A stretch of 64,000 nt of DNA from Anaeramoeba flamelloides (lineage: Eukaryota > Metamonada > Anaeramoebidae). Where the stretch lies: the NCBI GenBank assembly GCA_027625915.1, contig JANTQA010000026.1, forward strand, positions 124,001 to 188,000, in the 5' to 3' direction. The notes beneath the pieces were generated by a model that saw only the letters and a program-made list of their open reading frames with translations, had not been told where the DNA came from and did not search any database. Shown piece by piece: positions 12,422-24,048 of this stretch. Position 1 is the first letter of the stretch. Every line of letters starts with the position of its first letter. The position numbers and the translations under genes were made by a program.

Positions 12422-13049
12422 TTTTGAGTTTTTGTTTTGGTATTCTTTGAAAAATTACAAAATTAGAAAATTAAAACAAAAACTTAAAAAGGAAAAAAAT
12501 AATAAAATTTAATTTATATTTCCCATTTTTTTACAGATCAAGTAAATTGAACAAAAAAAACCTTTGGGTTTTTAACTTTTTGAAGTTTAAATTTATTATA
12601 CTACAGTTAAATCTAAAACCCTGAATTGTAAAAAAACCGAAGAACAATTTTTTTTTTGATCAATTGAAAATATTACTAAAAGTTCTTCAATGTATTTCCG
12701 ATTTCCAGACTAAAATCTAAATTATCCAATTACTATCAATTTTTCTCATTTTTTTATTGTTTAAATATTATAAATCTCTGAATTTTAAACCTTTGGTACT
12801 GGTAGAAATTAAATAAAAAAAAATACTACAAATAATATGAGACAATTTCTATAAAATGAAAATCTAATTAATTGTGATTATTCTTAAATATATTTCTAAT
12901 TTTATTTGAAAACATCTATTCTGATAATTAATTTGAAAAAAGATTTAAAAAAATTTGAGTATTATTTTTAGATCTTTCGAATTAATAATTATTAACAAAT
13001 TAAACTTTTTAATTGTGAAACTTGGTCGAAACTTTTATTTATAAAATAA

Positions 13050-13910
13050 TTTACCTAAAGCTATTAGAGTCTACCAAGAAGAAGCTTAAATTTAAAGAAT
13101 GTTATATTGAATGTAAATCAGTATTAGTTCTACACATCGTTCAAATGTCTCTGATAATTTCATTAGTAAAATAGTTCTATTAGTTGATCTCATCAAATTA
13201 AAATGATTCTTGTATTAGTAAAAAACATGAAGAATTTCAGAAATCTATCTACATTTTGAGACAAATTTAAAAGGCTGAATAATCAATATTCAGACCTTAA
13301 AGTTACAAAATATCTGTCTTAAATTTGTTGAGAAATTCATATTGCTAAAAAATTTATTTTTTTTTTTTTATAATTATCGGTTTTAGAGGTGAGGGGGGGG
13401 TAAAGATACCTCTTATTTGCCGTTAGGTTTTCCTAAACTTAAAATTAGGAAATTTTTTAAAATATTCAAACTTAGTTTTATTATCTACTAGACCTAATAA
13501 AGATATTTAATTTTGTTTGTTATAATATTAATAATAGTATTATTATATAAAATATTGAAAAATTATTTATTTGTAATTCAAAAATCCGGATTTTATGGTT
13601 ATTTGTATAGGATGGACAATCCCTGTAAAAATGATCAAAATCTTCAATTATATCTAAATCTTTATCTATATACGCAACTGACAAATTGTAATTTTATTTT
13701 TATTAATAAAATAAAAATATCTATTAATAGAATATGGATAATTTCATAACTAATTCTTATTCTAATTCCTTGAAATTTTTAGATTTTAAAACAATTGATT
13801 TTAAATCAAAAATAATTAACTCAATTGATTATTGTGATAATTTATTTTCACATATTGAAAATATATTGATATTACAATGACTTTATAAAAAGGAAAACAA
13901 ACTAATCATT
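13050..13910 (+). repeat. dispersed family H, copy H1, interrupted at about 13375-13790
   Basis: Blocks 13050-13370 and 13790-13910 align with 18830-19260 in order (TTTTGAGACAAATTTAAAA, then TTTTCACATATTGAAAATAT). The 415 bp between them is absent from the second copy, so it is a later insertion. Confidence 0.55.
13388..13790 (+). mobile_element. possible LINE-derived fragment with a G-rich left edge
   Basis: The insert begins with a run of G (13391-13400) and CTTATTTGCCGTTAGGTTTT, a border also found at 45034-45072. It then carries a frame reading GFYGYLYRMDN and, 45 codons on, INRIW. The GYxxRMDN motif is typical of the region after the reverse transcriptase in many LINEs. Too short and decayed to assign to a clade. 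Confidence 0.35.
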
Positions 13911-14068
13911 ATTTGTTTTTTTTTTTTTCGATTTATATTTATTAAGTGAATTTTGAAATCATAAAATCAGAAAATAGTGGCTGTTGGAAGTTTTATGAAG
14001 GGATAAATAAAATACTGGAAAACAATTAATTTGGATTTGTATTTTTTGATTTGTAGAAATTAATTCAA

Positions 14069-14106
<38 letters not shown>

Positions 14107-15269
14107 CTTAATATACGGGGACAATGTTTTTTTTTAAAGAATTTATTTTAATGAATATAGACAGCTAAATTTGATTAGAATATTGTTAAAACCAACCCCC
14201 AATTAACTATTTTGGTTCAACAAACCCCCCAGAATCTTTTATTTAAAATCGAAAAAAAAATAAAAATATTTTCAACGTTTTCTTATTTTTTAGTTACTCA
14301 AATCAAAATCATTTCAAGATCTTTCAATAAGGGTTTGGGTTTTCTGGTTTTTCTTCCAAAATTCGAATAAATAACGAAAAAAATTTTATTTTTTTTTTAA
14401 AAAAAACGAAATTTCATTTAAAATTTTTTTATTAAAAAAATACAACTCCTGTTTTTTCTGTACCGGGTGGAAAACACTCCACCCAAACAAAACAATTTTA
14501 AAACCAAAATTGAAATTAAAATATTCTTTCTATGTGTTGAGAAAATAAATTGCTCTATTTTGTTCTTTTCTTCAACTAGAAAAAGATAAAATATAATTAC
14601 TACCAAACATTCAAGTTACAAATGGTTTTATTTCCTGATGTGTATTTGTAATTTTTGAAATCCATTTTGTAATAAATAATCTCAAAAAATAAATCTCATG
14701 AATGAAAATAAGTACCAAATCCCCAATGTCTATAAAAGATTTAATTTTTGAATAAAAAATTTCACTTCAAAAAAAGCAATTAAACATGATTTTCCAGTCT
14801 TACTCTTCCCTAAATTCATTTTTTATGCTTTATAATTCGAAATTGAAATGGTTGTTTTCGAAAAAAAATATTATTACAAAAAAAAAAATAAAATAAAATA
14901 TCTTCTTATTTTTCGAACAATTGCCGTATTTCTACACATTTAGTTTTTCATACAAATCTATTTTGTATCAATCTCTTATGATCAAAAAACCGAGTATCTA
15001 AACATTTTTAACCATGTTAAATTCAAATTTCAATAAGTAACTCTTCATTCAATTCCAAATTAATAGATTTTTAATTATGTTTCTAAAAAAAGCAAAAAAT
15101 GTTTCAGTTTTTTTTCTTTGTGATTTTTTTCTTTATTAGTTTATTGATCAACAATTCCCATTCCTTTTTTAATAATAAAAAAAGAGTGAATATTATTTTT
15201 GGTATCAATTACAGGAAATTAGAAAAAATAAAAAATACTGAAATTGTAGCAAAAGACATAAGAATTAAC

Positions 15270-15666
15270 CATTGTGGAAAAAAAGTGAAACACGGTTATT
15301 AATTGGGACCATTAGAGAAAATTCAAAGAAAGATCAATGAAAAAAAGAATAAATAAATAAATAAAAACAAAAATGAAATATTAAGCACAATAACAGTTTT
15401 TTTAATACTATTTTTTAGTATTGGGTTTTTCTAAGATTGATCAATTATTAAAAATTTGTTCAAAAAAATTAACAGTATTTTTGGGGATCTCTAAACCACC
15501 TAAAATTTCGATATGAACGTAGATTTAAATTATATTTGTTGGGTTGATTGAAAATAATATAACAGATTATAATTTGAAGTTGATTGGTTTCTGATTTTTA
15601 TTGATTTTCCTTTTCTTTTTCAGTAATGTTCCTAATTAAAAACTGTTTTTCACTTTTTTTCCAAAA
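15270..15666. mobile_element. family D MITE, copy D1 (about 33-bp inverted ends)
   Basis: Left end GGAAAAAAAGTGAAACACGG at 15276 and right end AACTGTTTTTCACTTTTTTT at 15641-15660 are inverted repeats that extend into AATTGGGA / TTCCTAATT. The whole 400 bp aligns with 36719-37120 at roughly 85%. No ORF of its own. Confidence 0.75.
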
Positions 15667-16436
15667 AGTAAAAAATTTTTTTTCTTCATTGAAAAATGAA
15701 GGTAATTATTATCCTTCTATGGAATTAAGTTTTTTATCTATATTCATCTATTTTTAAAAATTGTCTGTTTTTATTTTGAAATTATATGGATTTTTTATAT
15801 TGACTTTTTTTGGGGACTTGTTCGTTTTATTTTTTCAAGTATGACTTTGTTTACTTTTTTCATCATCAATAACATTTTTTTATTTCAACAGAGAATAATT
15901 TTTTTGAAATAATTAAGAAATATGTTGAATTAAAAACTTTTAGAAAACGAGAAAAATGACCTAACTTATAAACACAAAAAATCATTACTGAAAATAGCTT
16001 TAAAAGTAAGTTTTCTCTTAAAATACTACAGATTTTGACTTTAATTTTTCTATTTTAAGATATCTGCAAATTTTATTTGAAATTGCTATTAAATTTATTA
16101 CAAAGATTTTTTTTATCGTTACATATATTTAAGAGATCCAATATTTGAGGTCAAGCTGACTTAAATATCTACATTCTGATTATCAAATTATTTTTCCAAA
16201 ATACTCAAGTATTTGTTCATTATTAAAAAGTTCGTCATTTAATAATTGAAATTTCTAAAAAAATAAGACTTTTTTTTCGTTTCCTTCTTTTTGAGACAAA
16301 AATAATGCCTCATAGTATAAAAATAAATTTTGAACAACTGTACAATTATAAAGAACGAATTTTGCAGGAATTTAGAATTTTATTTTTTTAAAATCTACCT
16401 TTTTGTTTACCCAAAATTCTCTTTTAATTTGTCTTA

Positions 16437-18230
16437 ATGAACTCTTCACAATACAAATTTAAGACAGAAGATTTAGGTGTTCTTCTAAAGAACACTTCAG
16501 GAAGGATTTTTATTCCAAGGATCGGAACAGGAGATCTGAAATCTGATATCAATGAACCCGAGAGGCAGTTTGTCATAAACAAGGAAAAATTAATGGTTTA
16601 TTTATTTCTTTATCCTGAAACAAAAAATCTAGAGTTATGGAATAAATTAATTAGCTTGTCACTTATTGATATTTCAATTGAATACGAGAATGGGACCACG
16701 AATTTGGACAAAAAAAAAGAAGTAAAAAACAATCAAAAGAAAAAAAAAAACAGACAAAAACAAAAAAAAATCGAAAAAAAAAATTCCCTGAAGAAAACAA
16801 AAAATATAAATTCTTTGAAAAAAACAATAAAATCATCAGATCTCTTGAGGTTATCATTACAACAGTTCCAACAAAAGAAAAATATTGGCACTAAGAAAGC
16901 ACAAGAAAATAATTTCAATGAAGGAGAAGAAATAAACAAACAAGAAAAAGGAAACGGAAAAGGAAACGGAAAAGAAAAAGAAAAAGATCAAAATAAGATC
17001 AAAGTTATTGGGTATTCTGAAGAAACAAAGTTTTGGTCAATATCAAAAAAGGGAATCGCACTTTTAAAAATGGTTCCTGTAGAATTAATGGAAGAGATCG
17101 AAAAAAAAAAAAACAATGTCAAGATCCAAATTAAAATCTTAACTAATAAGCAGTCATTAAGAGAAATCAGCCACACTAAAGAGATCTCAAAAATCAGAGA
17201 ATTAAAAACTTTTGGATATGATCCGGATATTAATATTGATGAATTATTAAACCGACAAATATCCCAAACACTCTTAATTGAAAAAAGCTTTGAAACCACT
17301 TTGCCGATCTTAAAGGTAATTAAGTACAACACCCAATATCATCCTTTGGGCCAGACCACCTACCTACACATTACGGTCGAAAATATCTTAAAGGAAAATG
17401 GCATTTATATTACTGATCTCGAGTTCCCTTTAAGCGCAACCCGCTGCTTAATTTCTGAAAGTGCCTTTGTGGACAACAGGAACTTTCTTCCTAATAAGGA
17501 GAATAATCTTGACTTCCAATTAAAGTTAGATGAAAAATATCTTGTAACAAATTTGTCAGGCCCGCAATTAAAAAAAAGGCCTATAAAATTGTTATATGAA
17601 GAAAGCACAACCCTACTTTTAAAAATTGAAAAAAAAGTCCACAACAAAACTCAAAAGTACACCAACAAAACAATTACAAACAAAAATCAAACCCAAAAGA
17701 AAAACACGAATGATGATGAAAACAATTTTGAAGAGTTTTCAAATCTCTTCTGCACCACTGCCATTTTCTCAATGAAAATTCCATTTATAAACGAAAATTT
17801 AAAAATAGACATCCCCGTGGAATGGATCAGGCTTCGAGAATCAAAGTTCCAAATCCGAATTATTACCGACAAAAGGTATATGTTAAATAAGCAAAGCAAA
17901 TTGAAAATTGAAATCCATAACTTTAGCCAACAAAATTATAAACTGCAATTAAACGTCCCTTTGGAACAAAGAACTTTAATACAGTCAATAAAAAAAAGTA
18001 ATACAAACAAACGAGAGGAGCTGGGGTATTTAGGTACGCCAATTTTATGCTCGGAAGCCATCCAAATAATAAAATTAAAAGCCCAAAGATCAAAATCATT
18101 ATTTTTACATTTTGTTCCTTTCCAAGAGGGGTTACTTAATTTTAATTTTTGGTTTCTCGAGTTAAATTCAAATCAAGAATTTTATCCCGATGAAAAATGT
18201 GTAATTTATGTAAATGATCAAAAATTTTAG
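16437..18230 (+). CDS. TRAPPC13-like trafficking protein
   Basis: 597 aa, no intron. Residues about 290-350 (PILKVIKYNTQYHPLGQTTY, then ITVENI) and about 450-590 (two beta-sandwich-like stretches ending EKCVIYV) resemble the Ig-like modules of TRAPPC13, a peripheral TRAPP subunit acting in membrane tethering and autophagy. The C-terminal order (a segment with KLKIEIHNFS, then a hydrophobic strand series, then an aromatic-rich end) matches that family in layout. Residues about 80-170 are a Lys/Gln/Asn linker, likely disordered. Its length exceeds the usual 420 residues because of that linker and an extra N-terminal region. The ATG at 16437 follows a T-rich leader with no in-frame upstream ATG. 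Another TRAPP beta-sandwich subunit, or an arrestin-like protein, cannot be excluded. Stop TAG. Confidence 0.5.
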   Translation: MNSSQYKFKTEDLGVLLKNTSGRIFIPRIGTGDLKSDINEPERQFVINKEKLMVYLFLYPETKNLELWNKLISLSLIDISIEYENGTTNLDKKKEVKNNQKKKKNRQKQKKIEKKNSLKKTKNINSLKKTIKSSDLLRLSLQQFQQKKNIGTKKAQENNFNEGEEINKQEKGNGKGNGKEKEKDQNKIKVIGYSEETKFWSISKKGIALLKMVPVELMEEIEKKKNNVKIQIKILTNKQSLREISHTKEISKIRELKTFGYDPDINIDELLNRQISQTLLIEKSFETTLPILKVIKYNTQYHPLGQTTYLHITVENILKENGIYITDLEFPLSATRCLISESAFVDNRNFLPNKENNLDFQLKLDEKYLVTNLSGPQLKKRPIKLLYEESTTLLLKIEKKVHNKTQKYTNKTITNKNQTQKKNTNDDENNFEEFSNLFCTTAIFSMKIPFINENLKIDIPVEWIRLRESKFQIRIITDKRYMLNKQSKLKIEIHNFSQQNYKLQLNVPLEQRTLIQSIKKSNTNKREELGYLGTPILCSEAIQIIKLKAQRSKSLFLHFVPFQEGLLNFNFWFLELNSNQEFYPDEKCVIYVNDQKF

Positions 18231-18829
18231 GAATTTAACGATCAGAAATCTTTGGGTAACCATAAATGGAAAAGGAAAATAAATGCTCAAAATATTTTAA
18301 TAAAGAATAAATTTGGGTACTTTGTGCTCTACTCTTTGAGTCATGAAATATCAAATGAAATAATCACGGTTTGTGGAAATTTTATTTTTTTTTTGATAAT
18401 TTTTTTAACGTTTTTTTATCTCTCCCATTCATTAGTGAAGGAGATAATTTTTAATTTGGTTAATAAAATGATATTATTTTTCGATAAATTTATTTTTTAT
18501 TTTACTTTTATTCTCTTTTTTTTATTTTGTCCTTTGGCTCTGTTTCTTTAATAAATAAAAAATGTTTCATTTTTAGAAAAAATACACTAATCACTATTAA
18601 AAAAAGAAAATTATTTCGCATATTCTATACATGGTGTATGGTCTAGCAAAAATTGAAAGTGTTGTTAATTTGGAAATATGTATAATACATGTGCATTTAT
18701 ATAGTTCAATGTTTATAACACCATTTATTTCATATTTACAAAAAAATCTAAAAAAAAATACTATTTTTTTTTTTGTAATTAAAGGAGGGGGTGGTTGGTA
18801 AACAATATTTGCTTTAAGATATTAGTGTA

Positions 18830-19260
18830 CACCATAGAGAAATTTACAATTAAAGTGTGTTGTTATTTGATATAAATTACTTTTGTGTGCAAAAGTTCAA
18901 ATTTCTCTTAAATTTTGACAAGTAAAAGAGTTTGATAAACTTGATCTTATCAATTAATAATGATCTTCTAATTAGTAAAAAACTCAGACAATTTTTGAAA
19001 AAAAATCTAGATTTTGAGAAAAATTTAAAAATCGAATCATCAATCTAGAGAATTAAAAGTTGAAAGATATCTTTCTGAAATTTGTCTCAAAATTTATTTT
19101 GGTAGTTAAAGATTTTAATTTTAAAAAAAAAAGTTAATAATTAACACATTGGTTAAATTTTGGAATTATTTTCACATAACGGAAATATATTGATGTTACG
19201 ACTAGATTTATAAAAAGCAATTAAATTGATCCTTCTTTCTTCTTATATGTGAAAAAAATA
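18830..19260 (+). repeat. dispersed family H, copy H2
   Basis: Aligns with 13050-13370 plus 13790-13910 at about 70% by eye (TTTTGAGAAAAATTTAAAAA; TTTTCACATAACGGAAATAT). It lacks the 415-bp insert of copy H1. Confidence 0.55.
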
Positions 19261-19779
19261 TTGAACAAATCCTTGAAAGTAAAATATTGAAAAAAATAAT
19301 TATTTTTTAAAGGTTCAAAATACGAATTTTTAAATACTGTTGTTTGGGTTTCTTTTTTAAGATTTTGAAAAGGGATTAATAAAAAAATTAAAAAATTTCA
19401 ATTTTTAATTTAAATTAAAACTTAAAAATGTTATACTTTATTGTTCAATAATATTTATTTTAAAACTTTTATAGTTTGAAATATATAGAACTAATATAAT
19501 TTCCTTTTCATTATAATATACTTTAATCTTGGATGAATTTATGGTAAATATAACATAGTAATTTCTAAGATTTAATTTTGAAATTTATTCAATGTGGAAA
19601 TATATTATTATTATTACTGGGGGTAACGGTATTCAATTTGGTTTATTGATAATTTTATGATTTGATTAAAAATTTTGATAAATTAATTTTTTTGAATTCA
19701 AACTAAGAGATTTTATCCATTATTTACATACATACATAGTTCTAGATAAATGGATAAATAAATACAAAGCAAATTTTAT

Positions 19780-20780
19780 TTAATCTGTCTTACATATAAA
19801 AGTTTTTTGTTTAATCTCATTTTACCTACCAAACTTTCACATATTTTAGAATTCTTAAGCAATCCTAACAAATCATAGAAATATCCTAACATAAAGGAAT
19901 ATTCTCTATAAGTACCAAATACTCCAAAAAGAACATTATTTAACAATAAACTATCTCTACGTTATCTTAATATATACCTTAGTAATAATATGTATAAATT
20001 TATTATATAAAAATTAAATGTATTTAAAAAAATTTTCAGTGATTTTACACAATTAAAAAATGTTTTTACCAAGAAAACTTGGTTTTCTTTCAAAGTTACC
20101 CAACATTTAGCCAAATATCAATTATTATTTATAATTGACCTTTAAAGAGCAAATAAGAAATAAGTAGAATAATCAACTTAAAAAATAGTTAATATTGATC
20201 TAAAATAAAACTAATAAATCAATAGATTTTCTTAAAAATTGGAAAACGTAAATTCTAAATATCATATTTAGAATAACAACAAGGTTCATTTTTATCTTCA
20301 ATTGAAAATAAGTTAAAATTCCTGAAGAAAACGATTTTTACTTCCTTTTCTAGCTTCCTTTTTTAAATTGAGTACTCAAACAAGTAGCTAGTAATTTGTG
20401 GCTTTGTTTGAATAAAGAACTGAAAATCAAGTGAAAATTTTTCACATTTGTTATTCAAATATTAGGATCCTAGATCAAACAAAATTCGAAAAGAAATCAA
20501 TATTATTTCTCTATAATCATTTCTAACCTTTCAATAATGCCCGAAAAATACATTTTTACTGCATGATTATCGATCTCAAATTAAAAAAAATAATATACAA
20601 ATGAATTACATAACAAAAAAAAATGAAAAAATCAAAATGTCAAAAATGTGGAAAAATGATTTCAATTTTGTAAATTTTAAAAGAAAATTTTTCTTCTAAT
20701 ATCCATTCAAACACTTTAAACACATGTTTATTCACTCACCAAAGCTTGGCTACTTTGATTGGAAAATGGTTAACATTTTA
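19780..20780 (+). repeat. dispersed family F, copy F2, with family K foldback at 20333-20443
   Basis: Collinear with 7930-8960: ATAATTGACCTTTAAAGAGC, ATCAATAGATTTTCTTAAAA, and a 3' block CACATGTTTATTCACTCACC. The K foldback (TTTTTACTTCCTTTTC / GAAAATCAAGTGAAAATTTT) sits at the same point as in F1. Confidence 0.65.
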
Positions 20781-20954
20781 TCTCCTTTTATAATGTTGTC
20801 TTTAATAGCCAAAAATGCTACATGTATCTTATATATCAATTCATTTCCCTTATAATTAGTAGAATAATATTCATAAATTTTTGCAATTGTTTGCATGTTA
20901 TATCAACTTTCTTTGTATTTTTTATCTTTTTCTGAACAAATTTTATTTTAAATA

Positions 20955-21149
20955 CAGTCGGTTCAACTTTTAAGACACAAAATTTCAACGAAATTTAAAT
21001 TCTAAAAAAATCTCAAATTTAAGGCACATTTTTTCGAATTTTTTTTTTACAATTTATTTTACTAGAATCTGAATTTTGTGCTTTAATTTGGATTTTTATT
21101 GGACCTTAAATTTAGTTGAAATTTTGTGACTTAAAAGTGGAACTGGTTA
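20955..21149. mobile_element. family B Tc1/mariner-type MITE, copy B1
   Basis: About 195 bp between TA dinucleotides. Left end CAGTCGGTTCAACTTTTAAG, right end CTTAAAAGTGGAACTGGTT. The arms pair for about 45 bp, including ACACAAAATTTCAACGAAAT on the left. TA target duplication plus a CAGT start suggest Tc1/mariner mobilisation. Confidence 0.8.
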
Positions 21150-21411
21150 TATACATTCAAAAATTATTGTATTGCTTGAATTTTATTCATTAATTCCAAA
21201 ATTTTAAATAAATATAAAAATGTAGTGACAAAAATGAAGATTAAGAAATTAATTTATTCTATTATTTGAAATACAAATAAATTAAATAAAAATTAAAACT
21301 AAAAAAAAAAAAAAATTTATTCTTATTTTTAGACAAAATTAATAGGATATTTAGATTTCAAAATTGATAAATTTTTTTAATTAAGAATAAAGATATAATC
21401 AAATTTAAATT

Positions 21412-21611
21412 ACACTCAGTTTCACTTTTAAGACATAAACTTTGAACAAAATCCATGGACCAAAAAAAAGCTCAAATTAAGGCGCTTTTTTTGGAATTTT
21501 TTTTTTAAAAACAAATTATTTTACTATTATCCAAATTTTGTGCCTTAATTTGAGATTTTTTTGTGCATTAAATTTCGTTGAAAGTTTGTGCCTTAAAAGT
21601 GGAACTGATTG
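21412..21611. mobile_element. family B Tc1/mariner-type MITE, copy B2
   Basis: 200 bp flanked by TA. Left end CACTCAGTTTCACTTTTAAG, right end CCTTAAAAGTGGAACTGATTG. It lies 35 bp downstream of the G-alpha stop, so probably within its 3' UTR or terminator region. Confidence 0.8.
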
Positions 21612-21645
21612 TATGTTTTTTTTTTTAAAAAGAAAAAGACGTTAA

Positions 21646-24008
21646 TTATAAATAACCACCCACATTTAGTTGATTTTGGAGTATTGTTGAGCTTACTACA
21701 TCAAAAACTGCCCTCATACTATCCTATAAATAATTTAAAAAAATTAATAGAAATAAAATATTTTTTTAAAATTTTAAACTATAATTGAATGTTTTAATCA
21801 CAAAAAAAGAAAAAAAAAAAAAAAAAAAATAGATTATTATTACTGTATCTGTTGCACAAGTGAAATGATAGAATATCACTCTTTTTTTATTTCTACCAAT
21901 TTTATCAAATTTTTCTTGAATAAATTTGCATGTACTTTGATAATCATTTTCACCAGTAAAATTTGGAAAACATGTTTTTAAAGGAATTTCCTTAATTTTT
22001 TGCCTAAAGATATCATCTTTATTAAATAAAACAACACAGTTTTTGTTTTCAAAACATTCGTTATTAATAGTTTTTGTAAAAAGATCAAGACTTTCTAACA
22101 TACGATTGACTGTTTGATCTTCAAACGGTTGTTGATCGTATTCGGACAATGCTACAACCTATCAAATAATAAGAAGAGAAAAAATAAAAAAGTTAATTAA
22201 AAAAAAAATTAGAATTATTCTTTAAAAGTATAGAATTATTTATTTTACACTATTATTTTTTTCTTTTCTCTTCTCGTAATAAAATTTTAGATTTTCTTTT
22301 GGTGGGTCAGGTTGTTTGATATTTATAAATTTCAATAATTAAAAATAATAAAATTGTAAAAATTAATTTAAAAATCCAAAAATGAAGAAATAATTATGCA
22401 ATTTTTCTTTTACAAATCATAAAATAGCAATCTAAAGTCCACTTTCAGATTTTATTGAATATTTTTTTTTATTTCTAAATTGTAGGTAATTGATAGTATA
22501 TTTGGTGTTATTATAGAAAATCGTAATACAAAAAATATATTGTTTTTTTTTTTTTTTTTCATTGAAAAGCGTAATTACTCAAGATCTTAGATTACATCAT
22601 CGATAAAATTTAAATATGATCCAAAGTCCTGATTTGTTAATTATGATTCTTTTTATGAAAAATTTCTTCTTTTATCAATATCTTATAACAAAAAAATTTT
22701 TCTAATGGATTAAAAATTCAATTTTTTAAAGCTGTATTATATAGCCAATTATTATATGGTTTAGAAATATTTGATTTGACAAAAACAGATTTTAAAGATA
22801 TTGATACTTGGATTAATAAAAAAATTACAAAATTTTTATTAATCAACCCACACTCCTAGGCTTATTTATAAAACTGAAGCAAAAATTGATCCCGTAAGGA
22901 TAACGATATAAAAGACGATTTAATTTAATTCAAAAATTAAAAATCCTCCATTATGATGAATTAATTAATTATCTTCCTTTTAGAAAAAAAGAATTAGAAA
23001 ATATAAATTGGTACTCCAAAAATTTAAAACAATTGGAAAATGAACTAGAAAATTTTAGAATTAAAAACTTAGAAAATAGCCCAAGTTGGAAAGTTCAAGA
23101 ATATCTAAAAATAGTACAAATCAATAATACTATAAATAAGCAGCAAAGATATTTAAAATGGAAGGGCTCAACTTCAATTTTAAAACTCAGAAATTTTACA
23201 AATTACCTTAACAGGTACTCTTATGTTATGAATAAAAACAAATCAAAACTATGTGAATTATGTAAAAAAATAAACAATTTAGATATTATTGAAGATTTAG
23301 ACCATTTTCTATGGAATCGCTCAGCCTATGAAAATAATCGTAAAATCTGGATATCTGAATTAAAAAAAATTAATATATCGAATATATTAAATAATAATAA
23401 TATTTCTAATATTATTATAAAAAAGGATTCAAACTCTTTATTAGCCTTAGTTGGTAATAAACTTATTTTTGAGTCTTTAATTAAATTCCTAAATTTTTAT
23501 TTAGGAATTCGGGCAAATAAGAGGGGTCAATAACCCCTCCCTTAAATAATAAAAAAAAAAAAAAAAAAATTTCTTCTTTTCTTTTTATTTTTTTTATTTA
23601 TTTGTTACTATTATCCAACAAATTACAAATGAATAGGCAAATCAAATTATTAATAAATATAATCTGAAAGGTTGGGGGGGTTAACAATAAAACATAATGT
23701 TTTTATGTTTTTTGTAAAAAATATGGGTGATTGTCTCGAGAAGGGGTATGGTGATAAAGAAAGAATAGAATTGTTCATTCTCTATTAGTAATTGACAAAA
23801 ATAAATCCCTTTCAATGTTGGTTGAAATTTTAGATCCAATTTAAATGTAATGGTATAAAAAGTAATCAAAAAAAAAAAAAAATTATCATTACTACCAAAT
23901 AATCTTTTGTATTTATGGTTATGTGGTTAAGATATTTCTGAAATATTCAAATTTTAAACCGTCACTTTTCATATTGGGTGGACTTAATGAAAAAATATTT
24001 AACTGAGG

Positions 24009-24048
<40 letters not shown>

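Larger units (their letters stand above)
12422..16436. other. intergenic between divergent RBBP5 and TRAPPC13-like genes
   Basis: Both genes start outward from this 4 kb stretch, so it must hold both promoters; no specific element can be named. It contains family H copy 1 split by a LINE-like relic (13050-13910), an (AT)n tract at 14072-14104 and a family D MITE (15270-15666). The rest is unstructured AT-rich DNA with poly-T runs. Confidence 0.7.
18231..21645. other. intergenic between convergent TRAPPC13-like and G-alpha genes
   Basis: The first 300 bp is an AT-rich 3' flank. Then come family H copy 2 (18830-19260), family F copy 2 (19780-20780) with a K hairpin, and two family B MITEs (20955-21149, 21412-21611). 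The second MITE ends 35 bp beyond the G-alpha stop codon. Confidence 0.7.

Noticed and set aside
18252-18551. 99-codon frame after the TRAPPC13-like gene with two hydrophobic stretches
   Set aside because: Begins at TTG, hydrophobicity comes from T-runs, and it lies in the 3' flank of a gene that already has a clean stop.
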